Assembly: GCA_007258455.2 (NCBI GenBank)
Contig: VDFB02270651.1
Span: 696,802,197-696,866,196 of the forward strand
DNA from: Sequoia sempervirens
Lineage: Eukaryota > Streptophyta > Pinopsida > Cupressales > Cupressaceae
Direction of reading: 5' to 3'
Length of the DNA: 64,000 bases
Below the pieces are notes generated by a model. That model worked only from the letters and a program-made list of their open reading frames with translations, did not search any database and had not been told where the DNA came from. Below, piece by piece: positions 1 to 12,540 of the stretch (position 1 is the first letter of the stretch; each line of letters opens with the position of its first letter). The translations under genes and the position numbers were made by a program.

Positions 1-1462
1 GTTTTTCAATGTTCTAAGACCCTTCTCACCAATGTGGACAAGCCTTTGGTGCCATAACATATTTTTCTCTTCTAGAAGTTTCATCTCCATGGAATGAGCA
101 TCCCTAGGTACCTAGAAAGATTGTCCATCATAAGTAGATGTAATAGTCCTTCTTGCTACTAGTTCCAATGGTGAGGATAATTACTCTAAAGATCTCTTCT
201 TCATAACATAATAACTATTGCACTACATAGTGCATGCATCAAGCTGAAATAGAGTACTAATTTGAACACCCTTAGCAAGCACCATAACTCCTCTCATCAT
301 CTTGCATCCTCCATTTGAGAAAACTATCTATGCACTGACATCATTCAATTTACTTATAGATAATAGGTTTTGTGGAAAATAAAGGATATGTAGTATTCCA
401 TTGATCCCCTTCACTCTACCATCAAGGAATTAAATCAAAACTCTTCCACATCCAACAAGTTTCAAGTGAGAGTCATCACCCAAGCACACCTTTCCACCAT
501 AAAACTCTTCATATAGTTTAGAGAATCAACCCCTATGTGAGATCATGTGGAATGATCCACTAGAGTCAATCAACTCCACAACTTCTAATGCATGTATTTC
601 CAAGGTAGTGAAAATTGCTTCACCATCATCCTAAGAAGACTTGTCTAAATCAAAATTATTATTTCTCTTCCTTTTTTCTCCTCTTTGCAATCCTTGCAAA
701 ATTGACTAGGTTTTTTGCAATTCCAACATAGAGCCTTGGAATTATTACCAAGAGACTTAGATCTCCTTGAAGACTTGGACTTAGACTTATTTTCTTTCTT
801 CTTGACTTTCTCCTTCATTTTTCTATGTACAACAAGGGCCTCATTAGCCATCTCAGAAGAATTTCTCTTCATTTCTTTAGATAACAATGAAGAAACCACC
901 TCATCCAACTTGATTGCGTTTTTTTGCTTCCAATAGACATCATAAGGTGATCCCATGAGTCTAACAAAAAATACAATATGAGCATGCAATGGTCGTGTTT
1001 ATCAATCTTGTCACCAATAGAACCAAGTTGAGCAATCAACATGTTAAATGCATTTAAATGATCGCCACATATCCTTCATCTTCCATCTAGAAAATATAAT
1101 TTATTTCTAAGGAATAACTTATTTAGTAGATATTTAGCCTAATAAATTTCTCCAAGTTTCTTCCATAAAGAAGCATAGGTTTTTTCTTAATGAAAATTTA
1201 AGAGAACAAAATCAACCAAACAGAGTCTAATCAGACCCTTGGCTTTCCAATCCATGTGGTCCCAATCTTATTTTTTCATATTTGTTGGTCTAGTTCCAAA
1301 AACAACAAGCCATAAATAGTGATCTACAAGAATATCTTTCATTTTGAGCTTCCATAGCTCAAAGTTACCACCATTAAACTTTTCCATCTCAATAATTCCA
1401 GATGTGCCAACCATCTCTCTTGCAACAAAGATTTCAAACTCACTACACAAAGTCCCACTCAA
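1..1462 (-). pseudogene. Ty1/copia gag-protease relic (element A)
   Basis: Minus-strand remains of a copia polyprotein that runs off the left edge. Read from high to low coordinates: a gag start region (1268-1462) containing the family-typical string GGNFELWKLKMKDIL; a frameshifted gag body; a CCHC-type zinc knuckle (645-989) reading CWNCKKPSQFCKDC, in which the usual histidine has become glutamine; then the protease start near 540-590, where the usual D-S-G-A before SFHM reads D-S-S-G. Gag normally packages the RNA and the protease processes the polyprotein. Several frameshifts and stops and two altered key residues show it is dead. The primer-binding site and LTR follow directly at higher coordinates. 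The copia assignment is firm; lineage is not resolved. Confidence 0.8.
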
Positions 1463-1517
1463 ATGAAGATCAATACAAAAAAACCTCTACCCAACAACTA
1501 GAATAAAAGGTGATCAA

Positions 1518-1529
1518 GCTTTGATACCA
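1518..1529 (-). other. Primer-binding site of copia element A
   Basis: On the minus strand this reads TGGTATCAAAGC, a one-base variant of the initiator-Met tRNA complement TGGTATCAGAGC used by most plant copia elements. It lies two bases from the LTR end, so it fixes both the element's orientation and the LTR boundary. Confidence 0.75.
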
Positions 1530-1531
1530 AC

Positions 1532-2571
1532 TAAAAGGAAGCAAGGTACATGGAAATACTTCCTAACACTACTCTAAGAGGAGAGATGTATAGTTTTAAT
1601 TCTTTAATAGTTACTACAAGAGATGCACAATAGGAAGATTATTAAAATAACAAAATGTGCAAGTATCAAAATATCACAACACAAGATCTATGCATGGGGA
1701 AAACCCTTTCGAGAGAAAAACTCCACACTCTAAAACCTACAAAATGCATTATCTAATCAACTGATTACAATACACTTGCAATGCAAGTTCTTCCAAGAGT
1801 ACATAAATGTTGATTTTTGGAGCTAGTTTGACAAAATAATGATACTTGAAAATACAACATACTAAAATCACTCCAATACATCTAATATATAGAAAAATAT
1901 AAGAATGAAGATAACTTCTAGAGTAGGCTACAAGAGATGGGCATCCAAATCCATGTGCCACATTTTTCCAACACATAGTTGACTCTTGTGACACTTTTCC
2001 AATGATTTATTTCCCCCATTACATGACTCCATATTTGGGTGCCCCAAATTTTCCCCAAATAGGTATGATGGATTCCTTACAATGTTATAGAATCTATCAT
2101 ATATGGCAATTCTTACAGTTGTAAGAGATTCTATAATAATTGAATAAAAATAGAAGATGCCTCTTACATTCTCTTATAACCTATCATAGGACAAACTTGG
2201 GTGCCCAATTTCCCCATATGAAGATTCCTTCCAACACTTGTCCAACCTTTCATATAATTTGGCTCTTACATGCCATCAGATCATCATAGGAATCTGTACT
2301 ATGATCTTCATAGGAATCTATCATAAGATCATCATAGAATCTCTCAAAGATGCCCACATGTCAAGGAATATCTTCCTAAAGTGGGATTCTTACATTGTGT
2401 TGTGGGGACCACAACATCCATGTCACCTCCCAATATGACGAAAACTCACCATGCCAAGTCATATTAGATGAAAAATTAATATAAGCAAGAAATTATAACA
2501 TAAACATTAATAAATTAATATTTTAATGCTAGGAAAATGCAAAGGTTGAGACACCTTAGTAATTCCCAACA
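1532..2571 (-). mobile_element. 5' LTR of copia element A
   Basis: About 1.04 kb. On the minus strand it begins TGTTGGGAATTACTAAGG (2571 downward) and ends beside the primer-binding site at about 1532. The matching LTR of element B ends in a clean CA; here the end is mutated. It shares the GGTGTCTCAACC-type start and the AAACCCTTTCGAGAGAAAAAC leader-like stretch with the LTR at 4599-5378, so the two elements belong to related families. Immediately right of 2571 the sequence resumes as the pol of element B, so A inserted into B. The other LTR lies outside the window. Confidence 0.7.
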
Positions 2572-4500
2572 ATCTTGCATCCTCCATTCAATAAGACAAT
2601 CTAAACACCCACATCATTAAAATTACTTATAGAAAAAGGGTTTCATGCTAAACTAGGGATATGCAATACACCATTGTTCCCTTTGACTCTACCATCTAAA
2701 AATCTTGTCTTGACTCTTCCATGACCAACAATTTTTAGGTGAGATCATCACCCAAGTACACCTTCCCACCATCATAACTTTCATACTTAGTAAACCAATT
2801 TCGATGTGACTCAACATGGAAAAAATCTCCAGAGTTTATCATCTACACATCTTGTGATGCATGTGTTGCCAAGGAAGTGAAAAAAGCATCTACATCATTG
2901 TAAGAGGATTTATTAGATTCAAAATCAAAGAAAACCTTATTTATCTTCTTTTTCTCATCCTTACAATCTTTATGGAAGTGACTAAATTTTCCACAATTCC
3001 AACATTTCACCTTGATCTTACTAGGAGACTTAGATCTCCCACGAGATTTGGATTTTGACTTCTCTTGCTTTGTGTTATTCTTTTCTCCTTTTTCTTTCAT
3101 TTTTCCTCAAACCGCCGGAGCCTCCTTAGCCATTATGGAATGTTTTCTCTGCAGCTCTCTAGATAGCAATGATGCAACAACTTCATCCATATTGAAGATG
3201 GTAGTGGTACTTCCAATGGCCATGGAAAGGTGGTCCCAAGAATTTGATAGTGAGCATAGTAAAGTCATGCAATGATCCTCCTCTATTTTCACATCAACAT
3301 AGTTCCACTAGGAAACTAGCATTTTGAATGCATTTAGGTGATCTATGATAGATCCTCCTTCCTCCAACCATAGAGAATACATCTTTCATATGAACAACTT
3401 ATTTACTAGGAATTTACCCTAATAAATTTGAGCAAGTTTCTTCTAAAGAAGTGCAAAGGTCTTTTCTTCATGAATGTTTTTGAGTATTGAATTAGCTAAG
3501 CAAAGTCTTATAATACCCTTAGCCTTTTGATTCATCAAATCCAAATCTTCTTGGTTCATTCCTATTGGCATAGTTCCAAAAATAGCTATCCACAAGTTGT
3601 AATCGGGTATGTGTAGGATCATGATGGGCCAAAAAGTGGCAATATGATGGGTATGTGGCTGATGACTATTTTTTAACCCAAAATTGATGAAACAAAAAGG
3701 GTTTTTAAAGGAGATTCTTAGCTTTCCACCAATATAAATTATACTTTACTTTGAATTTAATAAGTAATTATTATTCATTTTTTATTCAAATTACGACTAA
3801 AGTCCTAATTGATAGGCTAATTGAAAAACATCTATAGCTTTCAAACGGTATCACATTTTTTGAATCTAAAATATGCGTCACATTCTATGCTTCACATACT
3901 ATAGGATTAAAAAAAGAAAAAATAAATTTCATGCAGTTTTGACCAAGTTAAGGTGGTCAGACATACGAGTTTTTATATTTTTTAAAAAGTTGTAATAAAA
4001 TTCATAATTAATTATTTACTTGGAAAAAAATTACAAAAAAATATGCATCACATTGGGGAATGAGTCCTCTACTTATATATAAAATATTCTAAAAAAATAT
4101 TATCATTTTATTGTGGTTAGGGTGGTCAGACAGACAACTACTTATTTTTTCCCTGAAATTTAAGTACCACTGCATTGAAATTTCAAATTTTTACCAAATA
4201 GATTTTCTTCCTTTCTAGACAAACCTAGTAGTTTAGAAACTACATTCAATTTTCTATAGATTCTATTCTTACATATTTTTGAAATAATATAGATAACCTA
4301 TTCAAATTTTTACGTCAAGTTTCCTAACTTTGATTTGTTTGAAAGGGCCTGCTTTTTCCATGATGATCCTGCATATACCCAATCTTCAAGTGTGTCTTTC
4401 ATCACGAGCTTCCACATCTCAAAGTTGTCTTCCTTAAATTTCTCTATCTTGACTCTACCAGATGTGCTTTCCATCTCCTTCCTGCAATAAGGTTAACAAA
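2572..4500 (-). pseudogene. Ty1/copia gag-protease relic (element B), interrupted
   Basis: Minus-strand gag and protease of a second copia element. Gag begins near 4480-4390 and is split by the inverted-repeat element at 3605-4380. Removing that element and one copy of its 4-bp target duplication restores the reading E-D-Y-N-L-W across the junction. A gag segment lies at 3107-3292, and a zinc knuckle CWNCGKFSHFHKDC (complete CX2CX4HX4C) followed by acidic residues lies at 2843-3100. Protease-like sequence parallel to that of element A runs from about 2840 to 2572 with stops. Element A cuts pol at 2571/2572. Dead through frameshifts and two insertions. Confidence 0.8.
3605..4380 (+). mobile_element. 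TIR element, copy 1 (776 bp, 4-bp TSD)
   Basis: Starts GGGTATGTGTAGGATCATGA and ends with its imperfect inverse (TGATCCTGCATATACCC), giving terminal inverted repeats of about 23 bp. It is flanked by AATC on both sides (3601-3604 and 4381-4384), and its removal repairs the interrupted copia gag, so the boundaries are certain. The interior is AT-rich and noncoding. Two further copies lie at 40038-40833 (same orientation) and 56313-57078 (opposite orientation). It is non-autonomous: no transposase is visible. Four-base duplications of varying sequence do not fit the hAT, Mutator, PIF or CACTA rules; the superfamily is unknown to me. Confidence 0.85.
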
Positions 4501-4584
4501 AAAAAATTGCAATAGGCTCCCAATTTCAAAATAAGATTAGTACAAAAAACCATTTAATCCAAAATAGGAAACAAAGGTGATTAC

Positions 4585-4596
4585 GCTTTGATACCA
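4585..4596 (-). other. Primer-binding site of copia element B
   Basis: Minus strand TGGTATCAAAGC, the same initiator-Met-type site as element A, two bases from the CA end of the LTR at 4599. Confidence 0.75.
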
Positions 4597-4598
4597 AC

Positions 4599-5378
4599 TG
4601 AAAGGAAGCCAAGTACATGTAAAATCTCCCAACACCAATCTATTAGAGGAGAGAATGTGCACATTTCTACAGTTTTAAACCATTATTCAGTTACAATAAA
4701 GAAGATGTGCAAAATAGGTGACATAAATAACATCAAAGATACAATAAAAAAAAAAAACACCAAATATACATGGGAAAACCCTTTCGAGAGAAAAACCCAA
4801 CACTCCAAAAGCTTGAACAATGTATTATTTGTAAACAAACTTTTACAATACACTTGCAGTGCAAACCTCTAGAGGAGTTTGTTCGTGTTACAATTTTGGA
4901 GTCAATCTGACAACATAATAGTATCTCAACAATACAACCCTACAAATCCAAAATACAAGTGCTCAATATATAGGAGCTTATAATGCATTAATTAGACATT
5001 TCTAAAATTAAATGCCAAAGGCTAAAGGTGCAACATGGAAAGCACCAAAATCACTACACATGCATAATGGTAAGTTTTTAATCCTCACCACATTCAATAT
5101 TGCAACTACCAATTGTCACAAAACTTGCACATGAAAAACCTACACCTGTGAAATAATAACCACACCTCCAAAACTCACATTCCATGCAAAATCAACATGA
5201 AAAATAGAAAATTCCTTCATCCATAACTCCACCTATAATGATAACTTCCATCTTGACTCGAAAATAAAAACTGCAAGTTGTAACTCACAATGCAACATGG
5301 GATAATTATCAACATTAAGTATTTAAATAATCAATGTTAAGAAAAATCAAAAGTTGAGACACCTTCATTTTCCTAACA
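4599..5378 (-). mobile_element. 5' LTR of copia element B
   Basis: About 780 bp. On the minus strand it starts TGTTAGGAAAATGAAGGTG (5378 downward) and ends CCTTTCA at 4599. TG...CA termini and the adjacent primer-binding site support both ends. The right flank from 5379 is the original host sequence of this insertion; the left LTR is not in the window because element A and the window edge intervene. Confidence 0.75.
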
Positions 5379-7769
5379 ATGAACCCAAAGGACCTTGGCT
5401 TCCAAATAATATGAAATGTTCCACATTTATGGGAAAAAATTCTTTATCTGAACCTAGTAAAGATTTCTAATCCATTTGAAGCCGATGGAAAGTCTAGTTA
5501 CAATTTGACATGAATTACCCAAAAAAGTGCATTTGATGTTTACATAGATTTTGGAGCTAACTACATCTATTTCAAATCTAATTTCCTAAAACAAAGAGAA
5601 CAAAAACATGAATATTAGGTTAAATTTATCGTTCTTCACAAGATAAGATATTATATTCCAACATCATGAGCTCATCGAGGACTCTAGTGATATTTTATAT
5701 TATTGCAAAGCGTTGATGATATTTGGAAATGGCAGGGTTTTTATGATAACCGGGACATTGTGAAACTTGTATTACAATGGACCATTTTTGAAATTAGAGT
5801 ATTCTAGGGACAATTGTAGATATACAATCATTCATATCCCTAATAGGAATGGACTTTTGTAATGCGAACCCCATAAAGGCATTGTGGGGAATAAACGAGT
5901 TGTAGACATTTGTGGTGGATAGGGCCAATTTGAAGAAAAGATGATAATTGAGGCATATCTCAATAAGGATGAAATTTCCACAATATGGAGATCCGAGATG
6001 GCCTGGCTAGTTGAGAGGGCATGAACATCATTATGAGGATTTATAAGGGTTGTTGAAATTGCGGGAGAGTGATGTTGGAGAAATGATCCCAACTATAGTG
6101 GGAAAAGAATGAAAACACACACAACAATGGAGACAACAAGAAAAGGAGACAAAAATAAATTCTCTATTTCATTCAAATACCCAAAAAATATTGCATTCAA
6201 AATGATTATAGACAAAACTCACAGCTATGGCTATGTATTCCCTTCATACAAAAACTACACATATTCTGGCACATTGGAGCTTTATTTGTGTTGTTGCGTG
6301 CTAGTGATATTCTGAAGCACTGAAGCACCACTCTCTATCAAATTCTTCTACTATTGCAAGTTCTCCTAAAAATTCCCTTCTTACTAACCTATGTTCTGTT
6401 GAACATTCCTCCTTGTTCTTCTCTATTGTCTATAACTGAAAAAACATTCTATTCTTCTTTTGTCTTTCTTGCCCTTTTCCAAAACTGCCGCCTAATTTCA
6501 AATTCACCTACTAGAACTAATTTGCTGCCAGAAAGCACATTAATTGGAACAAAAATTATTTGACAATGAAAAAGGGGGGAATGATCCAAAATGGATCTCA
6601 TCTGACTGTGTATTAAATGCACTTTCCCGTTGCTACTCAAGATTATATATTCCAACAAGTGAAGTGTAAAGGAACCAAGTGGATAGCGTTTGGCACTTGA
6701 TTGACCATTTAGTGGCAAGATTCATTCCAATAAGCAAATTTCACCTCTCAACCATCTGATTCTAATGAGTATCCTGAAGTGATAGGTTCAATAGCTAACT
6801 CATACATAAGACATGATCCTATTTTGCCCTCTCTTTGATACTAGTCTTAGCAAGATATGATGTTAATAAGAGTGAATCTTTCTCTAATTATGGGAGGTGA
6901 GAAAGAAAGAAGTAGTTGAGGAAAAAGAAATTCATTTGAGCACAATCACTATCCCCGCTTGTGAGTGTTTTTGTCTTCTTGTCAAGAACCAAGGTCTAGA
7001 TATTCATAAGTATAAAATTAGAAATATAACCAATGTAGTTACAAGCATGATCAAAATTGTGATAGATACACTCTTTCTTATTAATAACTATAGGCCAAAA
7101 TCATTACGACAAATCAAATTTTAGCTAAATGAGATATCGAAAAGTGAAATGCAATTTAAAACACACAAAATTATGTTATGTGCAAGTAGCTATTGGCATG
7201 GAAAAAGACCTTACCATAGGGATATAGTATGCATAGGTCAACATCTTGCAATCTAGACTGAATGAGGCCTTCAAAACATCAAAAGAAGTTCCATGCATGT
7301 GCAATATAAACAAATCTCAAAAAAAGTACATAAGGAATTAAAAACATAGGGAAGACATTAGTCAATGAAAATCATTTCATATTATGCACAGTTATTTGCT
7401 TGATAACTCAGAGGCAAGCTTCAATTCACCTTGTCCCCACATTGGTCAAAAGTTGCAACACATTCATTTGACTTAACTTTCCACAACTTCAACAAGTCAT
7501 CAACATCTGGGAAACAAGAAAGTTTCAAATAGTAGACAAAGTAATTTCATCATAAATGATGAAAATATGACAAATGAAATATTATCATTAATTTTAAAAA
7601 GACCAGACTAACTGCATTTAAAATTAGATAAGAAATTAAGAGGTCGAGCAAGCAATCCTACAAGAAGAAATAAATTGTATGATTGTGTTCTAGTTTTGAC
7701 AGTTTAGTTCCATATGTTTGTTAGTAGTGGCATAGGTTTAGAGGGTGAGCTGTTAGGGTTGAAGATGAT
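5379..7769. other. No gene recognised
   Basis: AT-rich sequence with only short, unconvincing open frames and no motif I can name. A coding-like stretch on the plus strand around 5500-6060 has many stops and no recognisable domain. No tRNA, rRNA or clear repeat boundary was seen. Confidence 0.5.
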
Positions 7770-8432
7770 AATAAAGTTAGTTGGGCATGTCAGCATCCTT
7801 ATGGAAAAATTGCAATGCCTAGAGGGGTCAATAGCAAGCTGGTAGAATGAACAAAGTTTCTTGACAAGTTAGACCAATCTATTTTTTTATATAGAAAAGT
7901 ATCCTGGTATAGAGAAAAATGACAAAATGTTGACCTTGGAGAAACTATAGAGGAGAAGGTTGAAGAGGGTGGAGGAGGCTCAATGGGTGTTTCAAGCAAG
8001 AGTCTTATTCTAGGAAAGGTAAGAGAGCTTATGGAGAGATTGACTTATGAATTGGGTGGGAGAGTAGAGCTTGATGCTTTAAATGATTTGGAGAGTATCA
8101 AACAAGTCTTCATTGAGAGCATAGAGAGGGACTTTCAGAACTAAGGAATTTATACTTTACATTTTGATATGATAGAAAAGGAGTATGAACTATCAGATGA
8201 CAAGCAATTCCATAGAACTTCGTGTGTTGTAGATTCTGAATTACTATCTAGAGAAGGCACTGAGAGTACTAGCATCCTTGAACATGCACCTTGTGAAAAT
8301 AAAGAGAGTTTTAGGAATGATGAGAAAGAAAGAACCCTAGCATTTTGGCCATGGAAAAAGCAAAGCTCAAGAAATCAAATGATAGGAAATTGCATGAAAC
8401 AAGGAATGTGGGAGACTTTGGATGTCTTATAA
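7770..8432 (+). pseudogene. Unidentified coding relic, helical/charged protein
   Basis: The plus strand reads like a decayed exon series. The stretch ILMEKLQCLEGSIASW precedes stops; a frameshift near 8018 sits at a donor-like AAGGTAAGA; then LMERLTYELGGRVELDALND continues into an 87-codon open frame at 8169-8432 rich in E, K, S and D. The leucine-heptad and charged composition suggests coiled coil. I do not recognise the family. Several in-frame stops make an intact gene unlikely. It could be a captured gene fragment carried by a transposon or an old pseudogene. Confidence 0.3.
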
Positions 8433-9890
8433 GCTAACTTAGACTTGAAAGTCAAAATGATATGGGCTTTGATCATGCATCAGGAAATTCCAAAGATGAA
8501 GAGGACCTCAACGAAAGATAGATCTTTATATTTGTAGAGGATGAGTTAATAGATGATGGTCAGTTCCAAATAATAGGTCATGTTCAAAACAATGATTGCA
8601 AAGCCAAAACAAATAATGTTATGTCAACTTGTATAGGGCAATGCATCTTTCGTATCTCAGGATCTACTACGTTCAAGAGAACAACAATGAAAAATATTTA
8701 AACCCTTGGTTGTAGCCAACTCTCAGATTCTTTTGCAAGCTTAAACTTTAAATACAATGTATAGCTAATCATAGAACTTGATATTGAAATGCAATCTACA
8801 ATATTAGACATTATAATTTCTAATTTTGAACTTTTAAAGGCTATAATTCTCATGTAATGCTTATACAAGTCAAATATTCTAATCCATTAACTCTTGAATT
8901 AATCAAGAGTGCAAGTTATTTTCTACCCTTAAGATAATCCTTAATATCTTCTTCAAGAAATTAAGTTATTGAATACTCCTCTCTATTGAAATGTGAATTG
9001 TGGTTAATATCAAATTACACAAACATGATGGATACGTGCTATCTCAAACTTTTAATATTTTTTTGGCATGTGGAAGATAAACAATGATTACAAACAACAT
9101 TGAATTTTAGAGGCAACAATGGTCAATGATATGCTCTTCAAGTAGCTTTCTAAAAATTCCAAATATTGACTAATAAGAAATCACTAAAGGAACCCAGAAT
9201 ATGATTTTTCATATTCAACTTAATCATAGGAATTTTTGAGTAATAGTTATTTTTGGAAGATACAATGCATTCAAGGGTCTTCAAGGAGCTTCCTAAAAAC
9301 ACCCAGATTTTGATAAAGGTTTCAAAATTAATAAAATAAATAAATAAATCACAGTATATTTAAAATTTAACTAAACACAAAATTATGATTAAATGTTAAA
9401 GCAAGTCTAAGGATTGTCATCTCCAAATTCTTGAAGAAATTGTCAACTATTTTAAAAATGAAAAGGCGTCACAAGTTTGAGTTCCATAGAGTCATTTTGA
9501 AAGTGGAAAGAAATCACATTAGTTTAAGTTCTAGAGATAGTGGGGTGCATAAAATTATTTATTATAAGTAAATGAATTAGGTCTTTGAGTATTTTACTCC
9601 AAACCCTAGGTAATAAAAAACCATATTAGTAATTATGGAGCACTTAAAGAAACTCACAACACAATTTCATTTTTTTAATTTGAATTTTAAAGAGAGGTTG
9701 ACTTCTTTGAAGAAACAAAGATAATGAATTTATTTACTACAGGTGCAGGAACAAGTCTCCAAGCAACTTTCTTCAAATTTCTAGATGTAAGATAGAGTTT
9801 TAGTAATTATGAATCAGTTAAAAAAACTTAGGGAACAATTTCTCAATTTTAATTCAAACTAGAGAGAGAGAGATTAACATGATTACCATA
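8433..9890. other. No gene recognised
   Basis: AT-rich intergenic sequence, with short internal similarity between stretches around 9110-9300 and 9620-9850 that share phrases such as 'caagtagcttt...aaaatt'. Nothing codes convincingly on either strand. Confidence 0.45.
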
Positions 9891-10064
9891 AAATCAAACC
9901 TAAATTACACAACTTTTGTCGGTATGTTGCTTACTTGTGTTAGAATAGGGGCTTTGGAATAGGACATGGACATATATGAAAGGATAAAGGAAAATGAGTT
10001 ATTTTCACATGTTTTAATTGCAACTGCCCTAGTAACAATGTATGCCAAATGTGGAAGAATTTAA
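9891..10064 (+). pseudogene. Pentatricopeptide repeat (PPR) gene fragment
   Basis: Fifty-eight codons in one frame read like a stretch of a PLS-type PPR protein: NYTTFVGMLLTCVRIGALE, then DIYERIKENELFSHVLIATA, then LVTMYAKCGRI. The last piece is the hallmark LVxMYAKCG of plant PPR motifs, organellar RNA-binding proteins. It has an in-frame TAG at 9960-9962 where the family usually has glutamine after GALE, and a TAA at 10062-10064; homology fades beyond. No start or flanking PPR motifs were found, so this is a truncated, decayed fragment, possibly carried by a mobile element. Confidence 0.7.
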
Positions 10065-10978
10065 ATTGAGTGACATTATCTTTAAAACTGTGTTGTGTAA
10101 AATTATGTTTCTATTCATGGAAGAGAATGTTTTCCAAGTGAAATTTGTGTTCATGTCAAGTTGATAGGGCTATAGGACAATGGTGGTGGACTATATTCAA
10201 GTCGGTCCTTTAACTCCATAGCCTATCTTTGTAAGACAATCGAATATGTATCTTGAAGGTGAGGGTTCGCAGAGCAAGTGTATTGTCATAATATTTTTGT
10301 CGCTCAATAATTCTTCCGCCCAGCATACCATCCTATCAAGACAAGGAGTGTCGTGCTAGACATCTTGTTTCATCTAGTGATAAAGGGTGTTATTACAGGA
10401 GAAGGAGCGCTCAATTAGATTTAGCAGCGTGAAAGATTTTGATTCTTTCACAGAAGATTATGGTTGTGTGGAGAAGAAAGCGACAGTAAACAAAGAGTAA
10501 ATGTTTGCACAAGTTTTTGAACTAAATTTCTTTCATTTTTTCATATCAATATTCTTTATAAATATATCTTCATCAAATACATGCATATATTGTGCTCTTT
10601 TTCCTTACATAAGCAATTATAAGAGGCATTTTATTTGCTTTTAAGTCCATTTTTGTTCAACAAACAACAATGATTAATGGTGTCTGAAGTTTGAGTGTTG
10701 CACGAGGAGGAGAATCAGTGTTTGAATGTGTGCAATTTGATCGGTGTGGCATTTGATTAAGGCATGCCATTAGTGTAGAAGATTGAAGGAGCTACAAGGG
10801 CACACTTAATATTGATGTGATGAAGTTCCAGAGCAGGCAAGTATAATTATTTGTGCATGAAGTACAAAATCTGCAGATGATATAAGACACCGATAAAGAG
10901 CAAGTTTATTTGATATTATTAACAGTTTTTTACTTTTTTTTTAAGTTTCTTTTGGAATATTAAAGGGGATATATCATT
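10065..10978. other. Possible copia LTR/leader upstream of gag
   Basis: The stretch before the copia gag contains a TATA-like TATAAATATA near 10557, and near 10678 TGGTGTCTGAAG, a weak match to a Met-tRNA primer-binding site. This is the order expected of an LTR end plus leader. I could not find a second LTR or a defined start, so this remains a suggestion. Confidence 0.25.
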
Positions 10979-11690
10979 ATGAAAATTGTATTGGACAAGT
11001 ATGTTGGATTTAATTTTTATACTTGGAAAATGAAAATGAAAATGCAATTGATGAATACAAATTTATGGGGTGTAGTGAGTGGAAAAGAAAATCCACATAT
11101 AGATGCAAATAAGTTATTGGATTGGAATAGTAGAGATGATAAAGCCAAGGTTATTATCGGCCTTGCACTTTATAACTCTGAATTACATCACAAAGATTTG
11201 GACAAATTACCAAGTGAAATTTGGGATGATTTGAATAAATTGTTTGGAGAAAAATCACTTAATGCAAAAAATTTCCTAAATTTTAATTATTCAAGTTCAA
11301 AATGGAAGATGGAATCACAATGTCCAATCACATATGTAATTTGAGGTTTCTCATTAGACAAATAGAAAAATTCAAGGCTCTAGTAGATGATGATGATTCT
11401 AGAACTATATTATTAAATAGCCTTCCTTCAAAATATAATAATGTTATTTTTACACTCAGTCAAATAACTTCTCAAAACTTAGAAGATATGATTTCGGCTC
11501 TTTTAGTAGAAGAAAAGAGAACAAATGTAGATGATATAGAAATCAAGTTTCAACAAGAGAAATCATTATACTTACGAATCAATAACAAAAGGTTAGGTAC
11601 AAATAGAGGGGAAATTTCCTGTTTCTACTATATAAGAAAAAGGATCACATAGTACATGGCCTTGTAGAATTCGAGTCAGTGATCTTCTTA
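10979..11690 (+). pseudogene. Ty1/copia gag relic, plus strand
   Basis: ATG at 10979 opens 121 codons with the copia gag N-terminus (YVGFNFYTWKMKMKMQL, then LWGVVSG). Frame changes near 11300, and the UBN2-type gag core continues at 11302-11652 (LLNSLPSKYNNVIFTL; later MISALLVEEKRTN). A zinc-knuckle position near 11615-11660 is degenerate. The TAG at 11650-11652 and the lack of any protease, integrase or RT downstream show it is truncated. No neighbour supports an active element. Confidence 0.75.
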
Positions 11691-12044
11691 AAAGAAAAGT
11701 CAAAGATCAATTAAATGAAGGTAACTTAGTTTGTATCGAGGATGAGGATAAGGATACACCAGATGATGAGAATGAGGATTCACTAGATGATGGTTTTACT
11801 GATATTACTAAGAATGAATTAGTACTTTGACCAATAACATTGGAGGTTGGTGGCACCAGAGAATGGAGGAATTTCCATCATCTCAAGTCAACTTCTCACT
11901 TTGAGATGGTGTTTGCATGAGAAGTATTTTTTCTTTCTTTCTTGTTTTCTTTTTTTCTGATAAGGAAAGACAAGTTTTGAAGGGACCTCGAAACCCTTAA
12001 CAATGGCAAAAAGCTGCAAGAAATACTTCTAGTTACATCATTCT

Positions 12045-12360
12045 TGTTGATGTTGATGAATTTGAAGAATACATATATATTAAGTTTTTTTCTAGAGATA
12101 GGTAAGGGACTTGGTGTTGAAATCAATATGGATTTTTGTCCAATTAATTTAAAATACTATGATCTAGGATTATACCCTTACAACTTTAGGTTTTTCTCTT
12201 CCTTTCTTGTTTTATTTGTTGATGTTGATGTATTTGAAGAATACATATATATTGTGAAGCTTTTTTCTAGAGATAGGTAAGGGATTTGGCATTGAAATCA
12301 GTATGGATTTTTTGTCCAATTAATTTAAAAGACTATGATTGAGAATTATACCCTTACAAG
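12045..12360 (+). repeat. Tandem duplication, period about 172 bp
   Basis: Unit 1 (about 12045-12185) and unit 2 (about 12217-12360) share 'gttgatgttgatg', 'gaagaatacatatatatt' and 'tctagagataggtaaggga', with a few substitutions and a 'gtgaagc' insertion in unit 2. A more diverged third partial unit (phrases 'caatatggatt' and 'ctttacaagggtcat') follows at about 12390-12540. Short open frames here are products of the repeat, not genes. Confidence 0.7.
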
Positions 12361-12540
12361 GGTCATTAGACAACTTGATGGAGCCCTATGTTTGTAGAGT
12401 TCAATATGGATTGTTGTCAAATAATTCAAGAATCAATGATTTGGGAGTTTAGGAAAATGGTGGTCCAAAAACTCAAGAATTGAGCTCAAAACTACACCTT
12501 TACAAGGGTCATGATGTAACTTGATGGAGTCCCACTTGAT

